From the NCBI GenBank assembly GCA_036268075.1, contig DATAUV010000120.1:1-64000 (forward strand): a DNA stretch of 64,000 bases. The letters run 5' to 3'. The DNA is from DATARH01 sp036268075. GTDB lineage: Bacteria > Pseudomonadota > Alphaproteobacteria > ATCC43930 > CGMCC-115725. Shown here one piece after another: positions 24,256 through 31,437 of this stretch. The notes under the pieces are model-generated. The model was not told the DNA's origin and did not search any database. It saw nothing but the letters and a program-made list of their open reading frames with translations. Within the stretch, counting starts at the first letter, position 1. Each line of letters opens with the position of its first letter. The translations under genes and the position numbers were made by a program.

Positions 24256-26352
24256 TTAGGTGATGATCAGCGCGTCGAGGGCGGCGACCCCCTCCCCTTT
24301 CGCGCGGACCAGGAGCGGGTTGACGTCGACGCTCTTGAGCCTGTCCTTGTGGGCGGCGGCGAAGAGCGAGAGGTTCGACACGGTCTCGGCGAGCGCGTCG
24401 GTGTCGGCGGGGGGCTGGCCGCGGGCGCCCTTGAGGATCGCGGCGCCGCGGAGCTCGGCGATCATGGCGCGCGCCTCCTCGACGCCGAACGGGGCGACGC
24501 GGAAGGTCACGTCGCGCAGCACCTCGACGAAGATGCCGCCGAGCCCCAGCATCACCACCGGGCCAAACACCGCGTCGTTCTGCACGCCGAGGATCATCTC
24601 GGTTCCGCCGCGGACCATCGGCGAGATGAGGACGCCGTCGAGCTTGGCGTTCGGCACCCGCTCCTTGACGCGGGCGACGAGGCTGTCATAGGCGGCGCCG
24701 GCCTCGGCGGCGGGCACGTCGAGCATGACGCCGCCGATTTCGGTCTTATGGGTGATCTCGGGCGAGACGATCTTCAAGACGAGGCGGTCGCCGAGCCTTG
24801 TCGCGCCGGCGGCCTCGGCGGCGCTGGTGGCGAGCATCTCGCCGAGGATCGGGATGCCGGCCTCGGCGAGGATGCGCTTCGCCTCGTACTCGCCGACCGC
24901 CCCCGAGGGCAGCGCCGGCATCGACGGCACCGCCGGGATCGGCAGCGGCGGGGTGTCGATCCGCTCGGCGCAGCGCACCGCCGCGGCAATCGACTCGACC
25001 GCGCGCCAGGGGTCTTCGTAGCACCCGATGCCGGCCGCCTCGTAGCGGCGCTGCATCTCGGGCGCGGCGATCGCGGAGAGGGCGATATAGGCGTCGGGAT
25101 GGCGCTCGGCGGCGCCGCTGATCGCCTTGTACAGCGGCTCTGCCATCTGCGGCGACGACGCCCAGGTCGTGAAGAACCCGACCATCGACGGGAATTTTTC
25201 CTTGCCGAGCAGGAGGTCGAAGCCCTTGTCGAGGATGCTTGGGTCGTTGAGCGCCTGGGCGGTGACGTCGACCGGGTTGCGCGGCGCGGCGAAGGGGACC
25301 CAGCTCAAGACTTCCTTTTGCGAATCCTCGGCAAGCGGGGCGAGGTCGAGCCCCTGCTCCTCGGCGGCGTCGGCCATCAGGACGCCGGCGCCGCCCGACA
25401 TCGTCACGACCGCGAGGCGGCGCGAGCGCGGCAGGCGGCCGCGGGTGCAGGCATAGGCGATCTCGACGAGGTCTTCGGGAGTCTTCGCGCGCTCGACGCC
25501 GAGCTGACGCAGCGCCGCGTCGTAGACCGCGTCGGAGCCGGCGAGCGAGGCGGTGTGCGAGGCCGCGGCGGCGGCGCCGATGGTCGAGCCACCGACCTTC
25601 ATCAGGATGACCGGCTTGCCGTTCTCGCGGGCGCGGGTCACGGCCTCGGCGAACAGGGCGCCGTCCTTGATCGCCTCGACATAACAGGCGATCGCGGTGG
25701 TGTCGGGGTCGTCGGCGAGGAACGAGATGCCGTCGGCGACCGCGACGTCGGCCTCGTTGCCGGTCGACATCCACACGCCCACCGAGATGCCGCGGCGTGC
25801 GGTCAGCGCGAGGAGATGCGTGCCGAACGCCCCGGACTGGGTGATCATGCCGAGCGGGCCGGCCGGAGTCGGCCCTTCCTCGAGGAATGAGCTGAAGGTC
25901 GGGGTGTGGCCGATCCGCATGTTGAAGAGGCCCAGGCAGTTCGGGCCGCAGAGGCGGATGCCGCTGTCATGGGCGATCTGGGTGATGCGCTCCTGCAGCA
26001 CCCGCCCCTCCTCGCCGATCTCGGCAAAGCCGGCGGTGAACATGACGACGCCCTTGACGCCCTTGACGACGCACGCCTCCATCGCCTCGACCGCAAGGTT
26101 GGCCGGAACCGCGATCAGGCCGAAATCAACGTCGCCCGGGACCGAGGCGAGATCGGGAAACGCCGGGAGGCCCTGCACCGTGTCGCGCGTCGGGTTGATC
26201 GGATAAAGCCCGCCCTTGTACCCGGCCTCGCGGAAATACCGCAGCGACCGCCCGCTGATCCGCGTCGGGTCGTTCGAGGCGCCGAAAATGGCCACCGATT
26301 TCGGGGCGAGGAGCGAGGAAAGCGGATGTAATTCGGTCATCGGCGGGGCCAT
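24256..26352 (-). CDS. NDP-forming acyl-CoA synthetase (acetate-CoA ligase family)
   Basis: 698 residues with the full domain order: CoA-binding Rossmann (KSVAIFGASNDPTRISGRSL), succinyl-CoA-ligase-like domains with the phosphohistidine loop ASHTASLAGSD, and a C-terminal ATP-grasp domain (EYEAKRILAEAGIPIL, LKIVSPEITHKTEIGGV, MLGLGGIFVEVLRD). Such enzymes make acyl-CoA with ATP or GTP, releasing ADP/GDP. The typical HTG of the loop is HTA here. The start could be the ATG at 26352 or at 26340 (MTELHP). It stands alone, so the acid substrate is open. Confidence 0.87.
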   Translation of the reverse strand: MAPPMTELHPLSSLLAPKSVAIFGASNDPTRISGRSLRYFREAGYKGGLYPINPTRDTVQGLPAFPDLASVPGDVDFGLIAVPANLAVEAMEACVVKGVKGVVMFTAGFAEIGEEGRVLQERITQIAHDSGIRLCGPNCLGLFNMRIGHTPTFSSFLEEGPTPAGPLGMITQSGAFGTHLLALTARRGISVGVWMSTGNEADVAVADGISFLADDPDTTAIACYVEAIKDGALFAEAVTRARENGKPVILMKVGGSTIGAAAAASHTASLAGSDAVYDAALRQLGVERAKTPEDLVEIAYACTRGRLPRSRRLAVVTMSGGAGVLMADAAEEQGLDLAPLAEDSQKEVLSWVPFAAPRNPVDVTAQALNDPSILDKGFDLLLGKEKFPSMVGFFTTWASSPQMAEPLYKAISGAAERHPDAYIALSAIAAPEMQRRYEAAGIGCYEDPWRAVESIAAAVRCAERIDTPPLPIPAVPSMPALPSGAVGEYEAKRILAEAGIPILGEMLATSAAEAAGATRLGDRLVLKIVSPEITHKTEIGGVMLDVPAAEAGAAYDSLVARVKERVPNAKLDGVLISPMVRGGTEMILGVQNDAVFGPVVMLGLGGIFVEVLRDVTFRVAPFGVEEARAMIAELRGAAILKGARGQPPADTDALAETVSNLSLFAAAHKDRLKSVDVNPLLVRAKGEGVAALDALIIT

Positions 26353-26483
26353 TCACGCTGGAAACGAACGGGAAGGCGCATCCTTTGGGCAAACGGCGGG
26401 GAGCGCAAGCCTCCGATGGTGCTTGCCAGCGCCGCCATTTCCGTCATGATCTACGCATAAACGCTTATGATGTTAGGTGTTCG

Positions 26484-26750
26484 ATGAGCGATCTGACCCG
26501 CTGGACCGTTGTTGTCTCAAAGGACACCGATGTCGCTGTCCGTTCCTATCTCGCTGAGCATGGCGGCAAGAAAGGCGACTTATCTAAATTCATCGAGAAC
26601 GCGGTGCAGAAGGAAGTGCTACGGGCGACGATACGCGACATCCAAGACCGCAACGCGGACATTCCGGGCGAGGAATTGCAGCAATTAATTGATGACGCAT
26701 GTGCCGCAGTGCGCGTGGAGTTTTGGAAGGATCGCCGCTGGTGGGATTAG
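26484..26750 (+). CDS. Probable antitoxin of the adjacent PIN toxin
   Basis: 88 residues starting MSDLTRWTVVVSKDTDVAVR, a beta strand then helices, which looks like a ribbon-helix-helix DNA-binding fold with the helix GDLSKFIENAVQKEVLRATI. The tail (EFWKDRRWWD) would be the toxin-binding part. It ends 9 bp before a PIN-domain gene, the usual antitoxin-toxin order. The family resembles uncharacterised partners of PIN toxins. Function inferred mainly from context. Confidence 0.7.
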   Translation: MSDLTRWTVVVSKDTDVAVRSYLAEHGGKKGDLSKFIENAVQKEVLRATIRDIQDRNADIPGEELQQLIDDACAAVRVEFWKDRRWWD

Positions 26751-26759
26751 ACCGCCACG

Positions 26760-27173
26760 ATGCGCGTCGTTCTTGATACCAATATACTTATCAGCGCGCT
26801 CATTCGACGGGACAGCGTGCCCGGTCAAGTCCTTCGGGCCTGGGCCAGTGGCCACTTTGACCTCATCACGCACGAGATACAGCTGGATGAATTCCGCGCG
26901 GTCTCCAGGAGGCCGGAATTGCGCAGTGCACTGCGATCCGCCGAGGCTGGACACGTTGTTAATCAAATCCGATTGCACGCCGACATGGTCCGCCGCTTGC
27001 CCTTTGTACAGCGATCCCGTGATCCGACGGATGATTTCCTTTTAGCGATGTGCGAGGCGGGGGACGTCGACTACCTTGTGTCCGGAGACAAGGCGGGATT
27101 GCTGTCGCTGGCGCGGCACGGCCGCACCAGCATCGTGACGGCTCGCGGCTTCCTCGGCGTGATCAGCCACTAA
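26760..27173 (+). CDS. PIN-domain putative toxin (ribonuclease)
   Basis: 137 residues. It begins with the PIN strand and first acidic residue (RVVLDTNILISALI, D6), then ITHEIQLDEFRAV (Glu), RDPTDDFLLAMCE (Asp pair) and DYLVSGDKAGLL (last Asp), a complete acidic set for a Mg2+-dependent RNase. This is the putative PIN toxin subfamily (TIGR00305-like). The 9-bp gap to the upstream small gene indicates a toxin-antitoxin pair. A local sign of mobility is the pair's isolated position between unrelated genes. Confidence 0.85.
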   Translation: MRVVLDTNILISALIRRDSVPGQVLRAWASGHFDLITHEIQLDEFRAVSRRPELRSALRSAEAGHVVNQIRLHADMVRRLPFVQRSRDPTDDFLLAMCEAGDVDYLVSGDKAGLLSLARHGRTSIVTARGFLGVISH

Positions 27174-27186
27174 GCCGACCTGAAAG

Positions 27187-27211
27187 TGCGGGCGGGACGC
27201 CCGCGGTCCAA
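27187..27211. repeat. Short palindrome, family C
   Basis: GTGCGGGCGGGACGCCCGCG forms a GC hairpin in the 48-base gap between the convergent PIN toxin gene and the next gene. It could act as a terminator for both, but lacks a T-run. Confidence 0.55.
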
Positions 27212-27221
27212 AGACTGGCGC

Positions 27222-27659
27222 TTATTTCGGATAGATGTGTTCCCAGCCGGTCGGGAAGGGCAGGTTGTTGTCGGTTTTGTAGTTCAGGTGGATCAGGTGC
27301 CACTCGCCACTGTCGACGTGCCAGACGAGCCGGACAAAGGCGAAGGCCTTCTCGAAATCGATCTTGTAGATGATGTCCTTCTCTGTCTTACCGAAGTCGC
27401 GCGAATAGACGAGGTCGGTGTATTGCGACTTGCCGAGCGTCGTGATCGAGGTGAAGCCGGTCTTGACCGTGTCGCCGGCGCGCGGGCCCATGTATTTGGT
27501 CGCGATGGCGCCGGTGGCGTCGATATCGCCCTTGGCGAGGGCGGCGACGATCTGGTCGCTGATCTTGGCGGGGATGCTCGAATCGGGATCGGCCTGGGCG
27601 GTGGCGGCGACGGTGAAAACCAGGGCGGCGGCGAGCAGCGTGCGGAAGGTGCGGCGCAT
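27222..27659 (-). CDS. Secreted hypothetical protein
   Basis: 145 residues with a signal peptide (MRRTFRTLLAAALVFTVAAT, AxA site AQA). The mature part has an NTF2/cystatin-like feel (VWHVDSGEWHLIHLNYKTD), with a helix IPAKISDQIVAALAKGDIDA first. I do not recognise a named family with confidence. It is transcribed together with, and 23 bp before reaching, the oxidoreductase gene's end, so could be a trailing member of that unit. Confidence 0.65.
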   Translation of the reverse strand: MRRTFRTLLAAALVFTVAATAQADPDSSIPAKISDQIVAALAKGDIDATGAIATKYMGPRAGDTVKTGFTSITTLGKSQYTDLVYSRDFGKTEKDIIYKIDFEKAFAFVRLVWHVDSGEWHLIHLNYKTDNNLPFPTGWEHIYPK

Positions 27660-27682
27660 ATCATAAGGCTCCTTGGCGAGCG

Positions 27683-29047
27683 TTATTCGGCCAACCCCGC
27701 GAGCGCGCCGACCGTGATCGGCTTATAGGGCGCGCGGGGGCGGTAGGTGCCGATCTCGGGGATCGGCCGGCCCAGGGTTTCCGCCATGATCGCGGTGGCG
27801 AGCGGGCCGCAGAGGCGGCCCTGGCACGGGCCCATGCCGCAACGGGTGAACGCCTTGGCCTGGTTCGGACCTTGCGCGCCGAGGCGGGCGGCGCGGCGGA
27901 TCATGCCGGCGGTCACCTCCTCGCAGCGGCAGATCGTGACCGTGTCGTCCGGCGGCGTGAGGATCGCGGGGCTGGGGCGGTAGAGCGCGTCGAGGAACGG
28001 GCGAAAGGCGAGCTCGCGGGCGAGCGCGCGGTGGATCGGGCGGGCGCGGCGCTCGCGCTCGGCGGCGTCGAGGCGGCCGAGCATCGTCGCGGCGGCGAGC
28101 GCGGCGAGACGGCCCGACAACGGCGCCGCGGCGGCTCCGGCGATGCCGCCGCCATCGCCGGCCACCGCGATCGTCGGCACGCTCGAATTGCCCCATTGGT
28201 CGAGGCTCGGACGCCAGCACCGCTGCGCCTCGTCCCAATCATGGGCGAGGCCGAGGGCGAGGCTGACCTGCGTGTTGGGGATCACGCCCTCGTGCAACAG
28301 GAGGTGGTCGGCGGGAAGCTCGCCGCCGTCCCACGCGACGGCCTCGACCCGGTCGCGGCCGAGCGCGCGCAGCCCCCGGACGTTGCGGCGGATCGGGATG
28401 CCGGCGCGGCGCAACTCGGCGATCAGGCCGAGCCCTTTTACGACCTGACGGCGGCCGGCCCAGGCGGGGCCGAGACACGCGGCGGCGGCGTGATAATTGG
28501 CGTGCGGCGCGGTTTCGAGGATCGCGGCGGGCGGGGCGCCGGCGCGGAGAAGCTGGGCCGCGGCGAGAAACAGGAGCGGCCCCTGACCGCCCAGCACCGT
28601 GCGCTCGCCCGGGACGAGATCGGCGGTCTTGAGCAGGATCTGCGCGGCGCCGACCGTCATCACGCCGGGGAGGGTCCAACCGGGGATCGGGATTGGGCGC
28701 TCGTAGGCGCCGGTGGCGAGGAGGATGCGGCGGGCGGTGAAGGTCTCGCTGCGGCCGCCGGCGAGGATCGAAACGGCGCCGTCGGGGTCGATGTGCCAGA
28801 CGGTCGTGGCTGGACGGTACACGGCCCGGCTCGCCCGGAAGGCGGCGGCGAGGTCGCGGCCGGCGAGATAGTCGGGGCCGAGCGGGGAATTGGGCGCCGC
28901 GCGCTCGATCGCGCGGTAGATCTGGCCGCCGGGCGCGTCCTGCTCGTCGAGGACGGCGACCGAGAGGCCGAGCTCGGCGGCGAGGGTCGCCGCCGCCATC
29001 CCGGCCGGACCGGCGCCGATCACCGCGAGGTCGATGGGGTCAGCCAT
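27683..29047 (-). CDS. OoxA/HcnB-like FAD-NAD(P) oxidoreductase subunit with BFD-like [2Fe-2S] domain
   Basis: 454 residues. FAD-binding VIGAGPAGMAAATLAAELG at the N-terminus, a second dinucleotide fold (VLGGQGPLLFLAAAQLL), and a C-terminal BFD-like cluster site with CRCEEVT and CGMGPCQGRLC. This is the alpha subunit type of opine oxidases, hydrogen cyanide synthase and related multi-subunit amine/amino-acid dehydrogenases. The matching beta (29781-30887) and gamma (29501-29800) subunits lie just upstream on the same strand, but a small secreted-protein gene and a repeat separate them. Likely oxidises an imino acid or N-alkyl amino acid; exact substrate unknown. Confidence 0.87.
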   Translation of the reverse strand: MADPIDLAVIGAGPAGMAAATLAAELGLSVAVLDEQDAPGGQIYRAIERAAPNSPLGPDYLAGRDLAAAFRASRAVYRPATTVWHIDPDGAVSILAGGRSETFTARRILLATGAYERPIPIPGWTLPGVMTVGAAQILLKTADLVPGERTVLGGQGPLLFLAAAQLLRAGAPPAAILETAPHANYHAAAACLGPAWAGRRQVVKGLGLIAELRRAGIPIRRNVRGLRALGRDRVEAVAWDGGELPADHLLLHEGVIPNTQVSLALGLAHDWDEAQRCWRPSLDQWGNSSVPTIAVAGDGGGIAGAAAAPLSGRLAALAAATMLGRLDAAERERRARPIHRALARELAFRPFLDALYRPSPAILTPPDDTVTICRCEEVTAGMIRRAARLGAQGPNQAKAFTRCGMGPCQGRLCGPLATAIMAETLGRPIPEIGTYRPRAPYKPITVGALAGLAE

Positions 29048-29090
29048 CCCTGCGGTGTATCACGCGACCGGCCGGTCGGGGGAAGCAGAA

Positions 29091-29315
29091 TTACCGGTAG
29101 CGGTAATCGCGCTCCTCGCGGGCGCGCTTGGCGGCCTCGTGATGCCCGATCGCGCAGCCGACGGCGGCGCCTGCCAGCGTATGATGGCCGACGAAATGCC
29201 CGGCGACGCCGCCCATCGCGGCGCCTCTGAGGCATCCGGCGGCATTGGCGGCGCCGGGGAGCGCCGCGCCCGCCACCAGGGCGGCGACGGCCAGCGCAAT
29301 CGAGAGTCGTTTCAT
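29091..29315 (-). CDS. Small secreted glycine-rich protein
   Basis: 74 residues with a signal peptide (MKRLSIALAVAALVAGAALP, cleavage near ANA). The mature part has a glycine-zipper-like helix pattern (GAAMGGVAGHFVGHHTLAGAAVGCAIG) and a charged Arg/Tyr tail (RDYRYR). Proteins like this are common in the alphaproteobacterial periplasm and unassigned. It sits between the alpha and gamma subunit genes of the oxidoreductase set. Confidence 0.6.
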   Translation of the reverse strand: MKRLSIALAVAALVAGAALPGAANAAGCLRGAAMGGVAGHFVGHHTLAGAAVGCAIGHHEAAKRAREERDYRYR

Positions 29316-29392
29316 GGCGGAGTTCCTCGCTGTGGTGTGTATGGCGGGCTAACGGAGCAAGGCGAGGCGAAGTTCGGCGGCTCGTGTTCGCG

Positions 29393-29486
29393 TTGGACCG
29401 CGGGCGTCTCGCCCGCCCCTTCGGCGGATTGCGGGCGGGACGCCCGCATCTCCGAAAAAAGAGCGGGCGGGACGCCCGCGGTCCAA
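29393..29486. repeat. Dispersed palindromic repeat, family C, tandem
   Basis: GGACCGCGGGCGTCTCGCCC, then GCGGGCGGGACGCCCGC and GCGGGCGGGACGCCCGCGGTCC give three related GC hairpins in 94 bases. They separate the [2Fe-2S] subunit gene from the rest of the set. Confidence 0.8.
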
Positions 29487-29500
29487 GCTAACGGCTCGGG

Positions 29501-29800
29501 TCAGGGGAGATTTGCCGTTCTTTTCCCGTGCTGGCGCGCGATGCGCATGCCATCCGCCACCGTAACCATGCAGCTTTGGCGGTTGGGGGTGCCGTCGATC
29601 TCGGCGAGGCAGTCGTAGCAGGTTCCCATCAGGCAATAAGGTGCGCGGGGGGAGCCGCGGGCGGGAGTTTCGCGGATCGACGGGAGGCCCGCCAGAAGGA
29701 ACGCGGCGGCGGCCGACGCGCCGGCGGGGACGCGGACCGGGCGGCCCTCGACCGCGACGGTGACCGTTGCGGCGGGGCTGTCAGGCCGCTTGCGGAACAT
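29501..29800 (-). CDS. OoxC-like [2Fe-2S] subunit
   Basis: 99 residues. It is a plant-ferredoxin-like small subunit: VTVAVEGRPVRVPAGASAAA followed by YCLMGTCYDCLAEIDG and RQSCM, giving C-x4-C-x2-C and a distal Cys, as in the gamma subunits of opine oxidase-type enzymes. ATG at 29800 overlaps the 3' end of the beta subunit gene by 20 bp, so the two are co-translated. The cluster passes electrons between the FAD subunits. Confidence 0.83.
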   Translation of the reverse strand: MFRKRPDSPAATVTVAVEGRPVRVPAGASAAAAFLLAGLPSIRETPARGSPRAPYCLMGTCYDCLAEIDGTPNRQSCMVTVADGMRIARQHGKRTANLP

Positions 29801-30887
29801 CGAAGCGCTTTGCCGAAAACGGGGCCAGCATCGGGTCGAGCGCGCCGGCCGCGACCATCGGGGCGAAGGCATTGGCATGGGCGCCGGCGAGGGTCACGCC
29901 GCTGTGGCAATTGGCGGTGAAGGCGCCGGGGAATTTCCCGCTTTCGTCATAGATCGGGATGCCGTCGGGCGGCATCACCCGCAGCGCCGCCCAGGCGCGG
30001 ACGACCTGGAGCTCGGCGAGCCAGGGGAAGGAGAGCGCGGCGCGCCTGGCCATCGCCGCCATCACGGCGGGACGCTGGCCGGTGTTGAAGCCGACATCCT
30101 CCATGCTGTCGCCGATCATGATGCCGCCTTCGATTGTCTGGCGAACGGTCGTCGTCGGGCGGTCGAAGACGCGGCCGGCGCGCTCGGTGACGAGGATCTG
30201 GCCGCGCTGCGGCTCGACCGGCGCGGAGAGGCCGAAGATCGGTGCCAGGCGGGCGTTGCCGAGGCCGGCGGCGAGCACCACCACCGGTGCCGAGAGGTCG
30301 CCGCCGATGCAGAAATCGCGCGGCGCGGCGACGGCGTCGACGACGCTGCGGTTCGGGAAATAGCGGCCGCCCAGCCCGGTGACGCCACGGTGCAGCGCGT
30401 GCAGCAGGTTCAGCGAGTTGGCGTGGCCGTCATACTCGGTATAGGAGGCGCCGACGACGGCGGGGCCGATACCGGGAAGTATCTCCGCGACCTCGTCGTG
30501 ACGCAGCATCCGGTAGTCGAAGCCGAAATTGCCCGCCTCGACCCGCATCTGCTCCATGCGGATGCGGCGCTCATGGAACTCGGCGTCGCTGAGGCAGAGG
30601 TGGAGGCCGCCGGGGCGCTCGTGCCCGACATCGACGCCGGTGCGGTCGAGCAGCTCCCTGGCGAGGGACGGCCATTCGTCGGCCGATCGCCGGGTCCAGC
30701 GCTGGTAATGCGGCGCGCCAAGCCCCTTGGACTGCACCCAGACCAGGCCGAAATTGCCGCGCGAGGCGCGAAAGGCGATGTCGCCCTCGTCGACGAGGGC
30801 CGGCGTCATGCCGGCGCGGGCCAAGCCGTAGGCGATCGCCGCCCCGACCAGCCCGCCGCCGATCACGATCGCATCGAATTGCCGCAA
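29781..30887 (-). CDS. OoxB/DAO-family FAD-dependent oxidoreductase subunit
   Basis: 368 residues of the D-amino-acid oxidase/sarcosine oxidase fold. FAD motif AIVIGGGLVGAAIAYGLARAG, an ASRGNFGLVWVQSKG segment, and a C-terminal NCHSGVTLAGAHANAFA that closes the FAD site. This is the substrate-oxidising beta subunit of an ooxABC/hcnABC-like complex; the [2Fe-2S] gene overlaps its end. It is the first gene of the unit, preceded by a 16-bp tandem repeat. Confidence 0.87.
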   Translation of the reverse strand: MRQFDAIVIGGGLVGAAIAYGLARAGMTPALVDEGDIAFRASRGNFGLVWVQSKGLGAPHYQRWTRRSADEWPSLARELLDRTGVDVGHERPGGLHLCLSDAEFHERRIRMEQMRVEAGNFGFDYRMLRHDEVAEILPGIGPAVVGASYTEYDGHANSLNLLHALHRGVTGLGGRYFPNRSVVDAVAAPRDFCIGGDLSAPVVVLAAGLGNARLAPIFGLSAPVEPQRGQILVTERAGRVFDRPTTTVRQTIEGGIMIGDSMEDVGFNTGQRPAVMAAMARRAALSFPWLAELQVVRAWAALRVMPPDGIPIYDESGKFPGAFTANCHSGVTLAGAHANAFAPMVAAGALDPMLAPFSAKRFDVPQAA

Positions 30888-30910
30888 CCGCCCCTCCCCC
30901 GCGACCCGCC

Positions 30911-30974
30911 TAGATCATAGGCCAGCTAGACCATAGGCCAGCCAGACCATAGACCAGCTAGACCATAGACCAGA
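30911..30974. repeat. Four tandem copies of a 16-bp repeat
   Basis: Units TAGATCATAGGCCAGC, TAGACCATAGGCCAGC, CAGACCATAGACCAGC and TAGACCATAGACCAGA run head to tail directly upstream of the beta subunit gene. The regular 16-base period and the position suggest either a minisatellite or clustered regulator sites. Confidence 0.9.
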
Positions 30975-31012
30975 CGGGCCGCAAGAGAAGCATCGGCGCG
31001 GGTCGATGGCGA

Positions 31013-31237
31013 CTAGTAGCAGCGCCGATAGGTCGCGACCGGCCCGCAATAATGGTAGCCATAGGCCGAAGGCGGGGTGCCGACGCCGATGCCGAAGCCA
31101 TTGCCGAAATCCCAACCCGCATACATGCCGTCCGCGTGGGCCGACTGCATCGGAACCGCCACGGCGATCAAACCGAGGGCGGCAACCGCGAAAGTCGCGA
31201 CAACACCCAACCGACGATTTCTTAACATCTTAGCCAT
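31013..31237 (-). CDS. Small secreted protein
   Basis: 74 residues: a basic N-terminus (MAKMLRNRRLG), a hydrophobic signal segment and an AHA cleavage site, then a Gly/Tyr-rich mature peptide (GWDFGNGFGIGVGTPPSAYG) ending in HYCGPVATYRRCY with two Cys. No family recognised. ATG at 31237 is chosen as the start of a normal signal peptide. A stress-sigma-type promoter candidate lies upstream. Confidence 0.6.
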   Translation of the reverse strand: MAKMLRNRRLGVVATFAVAALGLIAVAVPMQSAHADGMYAGWDFGNGFGIGVGTPPSAYGYHYCGPVATYRRCY

Positions 31238-31275
31238 TTTGCTTCTCCGTCCCAAAGCTAATTCTCATGACCTTT

Positions 31276-31301
31276 AACACCACTAAGCAAATCGCGGTTC
31301 C
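31276..31301 (-). promoter_or_regulatory. Candidate EcfG-type (general stress) promoter
   Basis: Reading the minus strand, GGAAC (31301-31297) is followed after 17 bases by TGTT (31279-31276). The alphaproteobacterial EcfG consensus is GGAAC-N17/18-CGTT, so one base differs. It would start transcription about 35 bases before the small secreted protein gene. The rest of 31238-31437 shows no gene. Confidence 0.35.
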
Positions 31302-31437
31302 GTAACAGAACACATCTAGAATTAAACAGGAGCAGTCATTTTCGTAACGGACGCCTAGTTCAGCATCGCGGCCGCCGCTCTCCTTGCCCGGTGGGCACGA
31401 GGCTTGCTAAGAGAGGCGCAAAAGGGGGAGGCACACG

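Noticed and set aside
30911..30974. CRISPR-like array
   Set aside because: The 16-bp units are head to tail with no spacers, and no cas genes are present.
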